A stretch of 64,000 nt of DNA, from positions 14,481,850 to 14,545,849 of the forward strand of contig NC_037254.1 of assembly GCF_000002425.4 (NCBI RefSeq), written 5' to 3'. Positions 54,601-64,000 of the stretch are shown piece by piece. A model generated the notes under the pieces. The model was not told where the DNA came from, made no database searches, and saw only the letters and a list, made by a program, of their open reading frames with translations. The stretch comes from Physcomitrium patens (Eukaryota > Streptophyta > Bryopsida > Funariales > Funariaceae). Each line of letters opens with the position of its first letter. The first letter of the stretch is position 1. The translations under genes and the position numbers were made by a program.

Positions 54601-57600
54601 ATCCCCTCCCGAACCCCTTTTCACGTTTCCTTTTTTTCCGTTTCACTTTTCTTTCCATCGGTAGGGTCTGGTTTCAGTCACATCACAACCATGCCTCTGG
54701 CTCTAGTCTTTCTCAACAAACCCATTAAACAACATTCATACCTTTTTCGCTCAACTCCCCTTTATCATTAACAATACCAAAATACTTTAAGGATTGTGTG
54801 TTTTGGGGATTGAAATATTCCACTTTCAGTGATTAGCACTTCAGGCGTGATCTGTTCTGGGTTATTACATTGCTCACAAATGTATGTCTGTGATAAAATG
54901 TTTTACTTACAAGACACTGTTGCCAGAGTTTGTATAAACTTGGGTTTTGTCCCACATTGTATGCATGTGATTTGGAAGTAGTGATTTTAGGTCTGCATTC
55001 ACATGATGTATTGAGGAGGGATGAAAGGCCCATTGGATAGATTGCAAGGGTAGCATAAGTTAACTCTCCCCTCTCCTTAATGCCAACTGCCTGTGTAATA
55101 TTGTTTCCAAGCTGACCCTGCTTGACACTGTCAGCATTGTAATGGAATAAGCATCCCCACCCATAAGATGGTATTAGGATGTGGTGCCACCCCTAATTAT
55201 CATACCCCATCACCAGAGAGGTCAAGGATCTTTGAAGCACAAATTTGCAGCTTTGATGGGGCCCCCACTATGGAAATGACTGCAACCAATTCTAGAGGCA
55301 ACCTATTTTTATATGTGCCTATTATGATTGATCCTTTTGTACCTCAAATCCTTCTGGAGCAATCTTCATGGAAAATGTGCCTTCCACAATGGGACAGTCA
55401 AAGCAGGAGAGTGAACAGTAGAAGGAAAAAAAAAGGAAAAAAAAAAAAGAAATGGAGTTTACTGGGTGCTACAATTACTGTGAGCATAACATGAGTGAAA
55501 TTGTGAGAAATATAACTTTTCAGACAAGGAGGAGGTTGATTTTGTTAAGGCTAATGAGAATCATTTTTTGAGCAGGGTTTATTCCAGGCACTATACGTGA
55601 GCTGTTTTTGGGTCCTCAATTTTAGGAAGCAATAAAAGAAACACCACTTGAAGAGGATCAGACCACTAGGAATATTTAGAATTTTCCTTTGAGTTCCATT
55701 CTTCTCCTTTGATGGTTTGACCCTTGAAAAACATCTGAAATCGTCTCAGTTGGAGGGAAGAAAAAAAAAAGGTATCTTGGATCTGCGAGGTCATAAACTA
55801 GAATGAAATAAAATAACATGTGAGTAATCATCGTCTTACGTACAATAAGAGCATTGATTAGATTTCTTTTTAATCACAAAATCCCACTAATCAATCATCA
55901 TGACATGTGTGATGCTTACCTCATCATGGAGACATTTTTTTGTAAATCATTATATTTAATTTGAAGCTTCTTTAATTCTTTAATTTTTTGGACCATGTCC
56001 ACTGATTTTTTTAAATTTTTGATGATTCACATAATAATATTAAACTCTTTAGAGAAGCTGGCTATTGTATAAAGAAAGATCTAAAACCTGATTCATACAG
56101 GCCCTGAAATTTACAAAAGTCACTGTTACAAACTGTGTTAAATCTACAGCTTTTATGTCAATAGTGCATGTAATATAACTATTAAGAGTTTATAACAATT
56201 CTAGAATAAAATATTTGCTAGTATCATTTATACACCTTCTTCTTCTTTTTCTTTTTTGTTTGTGATTGTGTTAATTCATTAAACATTTTATCTTCATTTG
56301 GATTCCACTACAAAAACAATTACATGTAAATATATACACACACTCATATGGTGGTAGCTTCATGCCTTTTATTAGGGGAGGTCAAACTTAATAATCCCCA
56401 AATCATATGAGCTCTTGTGTCTTTATAGATCAGTGATATAGGTTTAATATAAGCCCTTGCCAATGTGAGAGACTAATTCATATCACCTCATGAATGTAGC
56501 TGATATATCCCTCTTCATTTTAAACATTTTGAATTTTAAATATAAAAATTTGTAATTACTCACCAAAGAAATATATGAGATGTGTTTTAACTTTTTTTTT
56601 TTTTTTTTTTTTTTCCATTTTGTTCCTTCCTCTTCAAGTAATATAAAGCATGGTAGAGATGAGCCCTATCTCTCCAACTCTCCTAGACATCTTCTCAGTA
56701 GAGAGTGTGTTTGTACTTCTGTTTGCGTGGTTTTGTTTGTTTGTTTGGGTATGAGTTACATTCTTGGTCCACAACACAACACCACAAAACTATTGATAAT
56801 CTCACACCACAAAACTATTGATAATCTCACACCACATAACATCCAAGATTGCCGCGCAAGATTGTTGGAGGCAACGGAGCAGCATTGACGGACGGATGGA
56901 CGAACGTTCAGCTTGATCGACGAATGCGATTCCGTCGCCGCTCCTCTGTCGACTCGCGCCTTCTGATCTCCGCTTCTCGTCCCCCAACTCTTTATGTTGC
57001 ATGTTCATGACTTTGCCTTTTTCGCTGCCTGCCTGCCTGCCGACTTTACCCGTGACACGCCATCTCCCACGTCAGCTTCTCTCGTGGCATGCTGTTACTG
57101 GTGCGAGCTGGCCAGCAGAGCACCATTCATTCGCTCCCATACTCGTTCCACTCACGTACCCCTCGCTCCCTACCCCCTACCCTATCCTGTTTGTTCCCTA
57201 GGGGAGGAGCGATGAACGCTGTTATTTAATGGGATGGATGTTTCCCTGTCGACGTCACGCCTCATCCATGCCACGTTCGTCCATTCGTGCGGTGGCTTAT
57301 CATATGGACGTTGTTGCTCCACCATTCCCTCAGGCAGGCAAGTGCACTGCAGTGCATCCTCACAAAGTGAAGGGGTGGGTTCCTTAGCATTGCCCAGGTT
57401 CACCTATTGGTTGGCAAACAAGGACCCACTTTTGTCAATGGCTTCCATTTGATCTTGTCTCTCTCGTTGTCTAATGTTTGAAAACCCCGACTTTTGCTTA
57501 CTTTTCCTCATGCACAGTTCTAGTTACATTTAATGCATGTTGTGTTTTTTTAGCTTCCAAACCTTGATATGTGTCTTTGTGTATGTTTGGAACAAAAAAA

Positions 57601-60240
57601 TAGTGTAAGTTAATATCTTCTAGATGATTGAAAGGTGGTGCATTCTTGTACTTGTTCTAAATTTTTTCAAATGCCAATTAAGAGTATTATCTGCATACAT
57701 TTTTGAAATGAAATGCAAACATATGGAACTGACATATATAAAAGCTGTGTATCCTGGAATTGCAAAATATTTTATGAGGGTGCAAGGACAAGGACTGATT
57801 TTGAGATACAAGTTATAGTTCATGTATGTATGCATATACATATACATATATGTCTGTGCACGTTTATCAGTACATTTGTAACGTCTTGCTCAATGTTTTC
57901 AATTAATCTTAATCTTTGTAGTTGTATTTTGAATTTGTACGAATGTTTTGTTTGTACAAAAATATCTTAATTGTACAAATTCACAATCATTTGAATCATA
58001 CATTTAAAGAGATTATTTCCACTTCTGATATTTGAATTGAAATTCTCTCCAAATTTCATTACTGTTAAAGAGCGTGGTCACATTCTTGCATTTAAAACAT
58101 TGAATACATCCTGCATTCTCAAATTTTGAATTATTTCTTCCATAAATCAAAATAAAAAGAATACTTCATTTATTTTTCATCTTATACTTTGTTTATGTTT
58201 TCTTTCTCTAGTGATGTTGGGTCATAAATAAACCCCATTAAACCCCAATTAAGAATATGCAATGCAGAATATTGCATGAATTGAGGACCACTGTTAAGAT
58301 ATTGTGGAAGTGGATCATGGAATGTTGGCAAGACATTGTGGATTGTGCATCACAAGTTACAGTTAGGGCAATGGAGTAAGTAAGTAAGTAAATCACAAAT
58401 CATGCACAAGCTTACTGGGGCATCAAGATATTCAACAAGATCCTAAAATGATACCCTTGTGTAATATTGTGGACATGCCAAATTTAGCAGGCTCCATGTA
58501 TCAGTACATATTTAAATGGAGTCAGATCATAAAAAATCATATTCTAAACATTTCAATTTATTTACTTAGTAACTCTACTAATTAAATAATGTACTGTAAC
58601 AATTAATACTTTGCATGTACATGTGAAACATATCTTTAAAATGATCACATGAAATATTGTGAAGCTTTGTGTAATTATTCTGAGTACATAAACTGTATGG
58701 CTAAATAGCATGTGAAATATATTCATGAATAAATGAATGTATAAATAAATATATAAATAAATGAAACATTCCATTCAATTTGATTTGTTTTCTCTTAAAA
58801 ATATGATTTTGAATGTCTTAAGAGCAAATAAATATATAAATAAATGAATAAAATAAGAATATACGTTTCATAATTGGTTAAAATTAATGTGCATTTTACA
58901 GTTCGGGATGATTCAATTTACAAATTTATGTTTGTGTTTCTCAACTATTCCTTTGTCACAAAATTTGCCTCAGAGATGTAGAACTATTACCCAGTTTTCA
59001 AAATTCACGCATATTTTCATATCCAAAATAAATTTATATTTTGTTCGTCTCAAAAAAAAAAAACAACAACCACATGAAATGGATTGTTTTATAATCAATT
59101 TAAAGTCACAAAGCAGAAACCTAAAAATTAATAGTATGCAGCAGAGCGTCGATGATGGGTGGGCGTGTTTGTGCACAGAGCGTCGTCGATGGCCAGGATG
59201 GCGAGTTAAATTAGGGCATGTGCCACTTGTGCACCAGGCTTCACTCCATCTTCACCATGGCTACTCATCGCTGCACGGGACCCACCGCTGTGCAAAAGGA
59301 GACGCTGCAGCCCGAGGGACAGCCCCCCATCTTCATGTCAATTCCTTTCTTCTGCTTCCTCTACTACGTCGACGTCTTCTTCTTTCCTGAGGATTGCGGA
59401 TCTCGTCTGATTGCTCTGCACGAGGGAGCCTGCATTGTTGCTCTTCATTAACCCTCGTCCTCATACCCTTCCCTACAATTTTCTCCTGATGCTTAGGATT
59501 CCCCATTCCTTTTCTTCCTTTTGTGCTTCTCACTCGCACAATTTTGCGTGTCGGAACTGCCGTGGGTGAGTAATGTGAATTTCTTTCTGAATTCAAATTT
59601 GTCAATGCACCAGTATCTGAAAAGGCGCTAGATTTTCGGTGCTTGAACTTGCAGTCTCAGTGCGGGTGCAATCTGATTTGTAGTGATGAGTGTGGAAGGG
59701 GAATGGGTAACATGTGCTTTTGGCATGCTTGTCTTATATAACCTGTCACTTAGATTTCAGAAGCCTAGCTCAGCCAGAATAAGCACGCGTAACTCAGTTG
59801 CTCAGCTACATACCATGGTTTAACCTTTGATTCTGAGCGTAGTTATTCCAAAGATTTGTTGTTACGCTGAACAGAGGAAGACCTGTGGGTGGGAATTGAA
59901 TCTGCTGAATTAAATGTACACAAATCCTATAGAGTTTGCAGCTAAAGAATTCGAAGTACAGACAAGTAGACCATATAAAACCTAAACCTGGCCAGTGTTT
60001 TGGGTCTTTTCAACCCAATTAGACTTTGAGTGGAAGAATGTCCTATTGTGCTATGGCAGTTCCAGAGACCAACTGATATGTCTCATTGTATTCTACCTGT
60101 TACAGCAGATCAACAGCTTGCGAGGGTGCATCAACTTGTGCCGAATTAGGTCAAAACTGCATCGCCTAATTCTTGGAGGTAGCTGTTGTAGATGGTAGTA
60201 AAGAATCTCTGTCTGCAACATAAAATAGGAAGCTGCGGGC
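54601..60240. other. Long noncoding interval upstream of the PsbP gene
   Basis: 54.6-56.6 kb is moderately AT-rich with no recognisable frame. 56.85-57.45 kb is a GC-richer island with short frames but no domain. 57.5-59.1 kb is AT-rich. 59.15-59.95 kb is GC-richer again and holds a 77-codon frame (59,218-59,451, plus) that I do not recognise. The last few hundred bases are probably promoter and leader of the PsbP gene. No RNA gene identified. Confidence 0.5.
56780..56835 (+). repeat. 25-bp tandem repeat
   Basis: A 25-bp unit beginning CACCACAAAACTATTGATAA is present in two perfect tandem copies (56,780-56,804 and 56,805-56,829) plus the first six bases of a third. Confidence 0.9.
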
Positions 60241-62004
60241 ATGGCAATCTCTTGCTTTGCACTTTCTTCAAATTTCTCCCTCGCATCAAGCCGTCTTCTT
60301 CACAGTAAACAATCAGTAGTTCGGAGGAGTTCTGCGTCCGTGGTGGTGGTGAGGTCGTTGAAAGATGAGCAAGAAGCTCCGTCGACTTCAACTCGCATTG
60401 ATTTCGACGGCAAATTGCCCTTATTCGGTATGATCTTTTTCTAAAATCTTAGAAAGACTACCTTTCACTGTCAATGGAAGTTGTTAGATAGGTAAGATTT
60501 TGAACAGCGTCCTTTTGGTCCTGTTGGAATGTGAATGCAAGCAGTTGAATGGGATAAGTGTCTGATCATTCATTTCATGTGGCTGGAAGTTTGTTTGTGA
60601 TAAAATTCTAGCTTTCAGCTTTCGAATTACTGATGATTAGATCATTTCGGAGTGGGCCATCTATTATGGCATTAGGAGCCATGATCACCATATTATTCCA
60701 TTATGCAATAGATGTTGTTAAAGATCATCAGTGGCAACAACCCTTCTGACAATGGACGTCGTCGCCGCCATGATGCTAGCTCCCTCGGTATTCCGCCGGA
60801 GATTTATTCTGGGCACAATCACGGGTACGGCACTTGCATTGGGGGCTGACTTTCTTGGGAGCACCAGTGCAATCCTGTCATTGAATCCAGAACTTTTTCG
60901 TGGTTTACGAGTGGACGTTCTGTATCCAATTGGAGGTTATAAGCGCTGTTTAGAAACCAGCCAGGGATTTGGTAAGTTGCACTTTGGTGATTCCGTCTTA
61001 CATATGCATCGTAGACTGAAACTAGACTTGTGAGTTTTGAAGCATGTGGTTGACTATCTAGTTTTTATTATTTCTAAAAAAGAAACGGCTGAAGTTTGGC
61101 ATACCTTTTCTTGGTAGATAGACATGTTCATAAACTATGGCAGGATTTGATTGTTTTACGTAACCATGGTTAGAAGCCAGGATCACGTGCCATGGATCAT
61201 CTGGTTGGGAAATGAAAGTGCTAGTTCGGAACATTGTTATATTGGCTCGATTTAAGATTCCAATCCTTGTTCGGTGATAGCTGATGGCGGATGCCCTCAA
61301 AGTTCTCCAGGATTGGAGAACTACTGCAATCCTTGAAAAGTTGAAGAACTGTGCTTTGTAACAGAGTTCATCTTTCCAAAGACATGGGTTGGAGATCAAA
61401 CGTTGTTGTATAGGGCAGTGCAAAGAGGCGAGCGTGAGCGCTCTCTCGATCTTCCTCCCATTCGACAACCAAGTAAACGAAGACTTACGGAGCCCATAGT
61501 TGCCTTCGGGCCTCCAGGTACCCTAGGCGAGTTGAATGTCAGCGTTGTCGTTGCACCTGTGGCGCAGGGGTTCACGTAAGCTCTCCAAATATTTCAGAAT
61601 TTCTTTTACAAGAAAAAACTTCATGATGGGCGGGAGGGTGCGAGGGAGGGATAATATAATTAATCGATTCGATAATTGTTTGGCTCAGACTTGAAAAACT
61701 TGGCAACCCTACGGAGGCAGGCATAACTATTTTGAAGCGTTCAATTGCTCCCGAAGGTTCGAACAAGGTGGCCGAGTTGATTGATGCTGCAGCCAGACGA
61801 GACGACGCGGGGGTAACTTATTATACCTTAGAATATACAGTGCGAGGACCCTCATTCTATAGACATAATGTAGCAGTGTATGCTGTGAGTAGTTCGGCGG
61901 AACTCTATACCTTAAGTGCCCAGTCACCAGAAACCATGTGGTCAGATGTCAGAAACCAGTTCAAGATTATTAGCGACTCCTTCAGATTGGTTAGTTCAAT
62001 CTGA
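60241..62004 (+). CDS. Chloroplast PsbP-domain (PPD) protein
   Basis: Exons 60241-60427, 60732-60971, 61365-61575, 61689-62004; 954 nt, 317 residues, all junctions in phase. PsbP-family proteins sit in the thylakoid lumen and act in photosystem II, photosystem I or NDH assembly and stability. Residues 1-40 are a Ser-rich transit peptide (MAISCFALSSNFSLASSRLL). Residues 84-103 (RRRFILGTITGTALALGADF) form a twin-arginine motif plus hydrophobic core, a lumen-targeting signal. The PsbP fold follows: GYKRCLETSQGFEFIFPKTW, DQTLLYRAVQR, VAFGPPGTLGELNVSVVV, YYTLEYTVRGPSFYRHNVAV, LYTLSAQSPETMW, FKIISDSFRL. It is a PPD-type protein rather than PsbP itself; which subfamily I cannot say from sequence alone. 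The start is supported by an in-frame TAG 15 nt upstream. Confidence 0.88.
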
Positions 62005-64000
62005 GGTGCTGAGTAATTTGAGCGATTTGAATTTACCTGGTGTAGAGTCGTAACATTTACTTCAATGGGTCTGCAGATCCAGTCTTTTTAACACCTTCTT
62101 AACGTAGTCATTTTTCACGGAAGACCCGTGATGTCTACTCCTGTGAATGTCATGTAACACTACAAGTTTCTGGATTATTTACTCAAAATACAAGCCTAAT
62201 GAAAAGAATTATCAGCATCTTTACGACCGAACCACCGAATATTTTCTTCTTAATGGGGCCAGATTAGTGTGTTTGTTAGAGAGCATCTTGAGGTGCTGTG
62301 GACATCATAAATTGCAAAGCCTCTTCGGAGTAAATATTTATTGGTATTGTCAAGGGTTCATTTGGTAGTGTGGAACGTGGTTTAGGAATAACTACACCTA
62401 AAGATTTTTCTGGAATAATCACACAGTCCATACAGTGTTGCAAAAATGACGCAGTAGATTGTGGCAAACAATGCAGTGGACTGAAGCAAGCCCTTGTGTC
62501 TTATCCATGAGAAAACATTTGTGGGGCAAATGAATTACTGAAACACACCCAGAGCACAGCCTTCGAATCCAGCTCTACGCTATTTGTGTATTCACCTAAG
62601 GTGTGGTTGTTCTGAGCGAGATCGAGCAACCAAAGAAGAAAAACCTGAACTAACAGTGATTCGCCTCAACAAACATTTATGGGGAGGATTGTTTGTTGAG
62701 CAGTTTTTGAAAATGCCGTCGAATGAAGCAGTGGCCCACTCCACCACCTCTTCATCCACGATGACGAATGATTTCCCCCGCAGACATGACGATACTCATG
62801 GTGACTTTCTTTCTCCCGCTTAACACTCTTCCTAGATCCATCGCCCCCACAGCACTTGTAGCTCCTTACCATTTCTTTCGCCATCGCCATCACGCTCTTG
62901 GTCCTCGTTCCTTGCCGGCATCTTACCGTCCGCCTTCCCGTGCAAGCTCGCCCTTGCCCATTGCATTCCTTGCAGTCACGTAAGTCTTTCTCACGCTGCT
63001 CATTTTCTCGTCTCTCTCACCGGCATTTCTCCTTGATTCCTCCCTTGTCTGCCTGTAATGCATCCTCCTCTTTCAGAACTATTGTTGTCCGCTCTTCATC
63101 TGCCTTCGGCCCGCCGGTTTTCCTACACCCAACTCACCTTCACTTCCACTGTCAAACCCTCTTGGTGCTTTCTTTTACAGTGCCCCATTCTTAATTAGGG
63201 TTCTGGGATGCTTACCATCTCTGCATTTAGGATCTGTTCCAGCCTCATGAACGGGCGGTAATTCACTCACCTAACTAGTTATCCTAAGACCTACTATCAG
63301 CTTTAAATTATTTGTCCAAATGTCGGTGTTGGTGTCTGGATTTAAAGTCAATGACCAAGGTGGAAATGTGGGGTTTGTCGAGGTCCGTGTGGAGGTTTAA
63401 CACTTCTCAAGTAGCGATCAGTTATGCTAGTGCCTCAAAGCCTTCTTTCAATACGTTCTCAGAGCGAGGAATTTCGTCGTGAAATAGTTTTAACAAATAT
63501 ACAACAGTTGTATGTGAGTTGAACATATCGAGAGAGTCCAAAATCTAAGGATCATATTAACTGCAAATAAGATCTGTAATGGGGCTTGGTTGCTTCGAAA
63601 CATCAGCTTGTGTGCTGAGAAAGTGTTTTCATTCTTACATCATAATTCGGACTCATCTGAGATTCAAATTCATCAGAATTGACTTTGGTGAACACATCGA
63701 TGATGCTGACCGTTGAGGCTCTTTTTTAAGCTATGACATTCTTTCAGCGCAATTAAGTGGAGTTGCTACTGCAAATTTATGTTTTCTTTGACGTGGTCTG
63801 TATAGGAGGAGTAACAAGCGTACTTGTGCTGTTGGATTTTAATTTAATGCATGAGCAATAGCAGTTGGAAATATACTATGCAGTTGCTGTTACCGTCAGA
63901 ACTGTGGAAGTAATTTTGTTGCATCGGTTGGCTATGTACCTTGCAGGGCTAAACGCAGGCCGACACATTGAATTGCACCCATGGGAATTCTTTTGTTCTG
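62005..64000. other. 3' flank and possible 5' end of another gene
   Basis: After the PsbP stop comes 3' flanking DNA. From about 62.7 to 63.2 kb the plus strand is C/T-rich with Ser/Pro/Leu/His-rich open frames in two phases (62,768-62,983 and 62,898-63,194). This may be the leader or transit-peptide exon of a gene extending beyond the window, but no conserved domain is reached, so no gene is called. Confidence 0.35.

Noticed and set aside
59218-59451. 77-codon plus-strand frame upstream of the PsbP gene as a separate gene
   Set aside because: No recognisable domain, no signal, no splice context; kept only as a remark in the intergenic entry.

Overview
The window is nuclear DNA of a land plant, most likely a moss or another bryophyte. 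This rests on intron-rich genes with plant-specific products (a bifunctional riboflavin enzyme with a plastid-type N-terminus, a chloroplast PsbP-family protein, a SHOOT GRAVITROPISM 6-type HEAT protein), on short introns with T-rich acceptors, and on very AT-rich, (TA)n-studded DNA between genes. The species assignment is inference. No bacterial-style operon, phage or CRISPR array is present.

Layout. 1-10.8 kb is AT-rich, gene-poor DNA with long (TA)n tracts and one GC-richer island (4.8-5.8 kb) that looks like a gene fragment. 10.8-13.9 kb is a GC-richer island with gene-like debris and one two-exon gene for a secreted proline-rich repeat protein. 13.9-23 kb is a transposon graveyard: two direct copies (16.5-18.0 and 20.0-21.5 kb) of a ~1.5 kb repeat whose third, inverted copy lies at 2.95-4.07 kb, a decayed MULE transposase (19.4-20.0 kb, minus) and a decayed Helitron-type PIF1 helicase (21.5-22.1 kb, plus).

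The gene-rich half begins at 23.1 kb. A minus-strand TPR protein gene runs 28.2 to 23.1 kb; most exons are clean, but one carries a frame-breaking length (116 nt) and one expected TPR exon is missing or decayed. Divergent from it is a 17-kb, 51-exon gene (30,658-47,995, plus) for an SGR6/MROH1-type HEAT-repeat protein of 1732 residues, with two GC-AG introns. Convergent with that is an eight-exon RibBA gene (53,755-49,504, minus; 597 residues). After a long noncoding interval comes a four-exon PsbP-domain gene (60,241-62,004, plus; 317 residues).

The genes do not form a pathway. RibBA (flavin supply in plastids) and the PsbP protein (thylakoid lumen) both point to the chloroplast, SGR6 to endomembrane or vacuolar function; their proximity looks incidental. 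I found no convincing undescribed biological system. The most useful leads are the disrupted TPR gene, the paired GC-AG introns, the three-copy repeat next to transposon remnants, and the proline-rich secreted protein.
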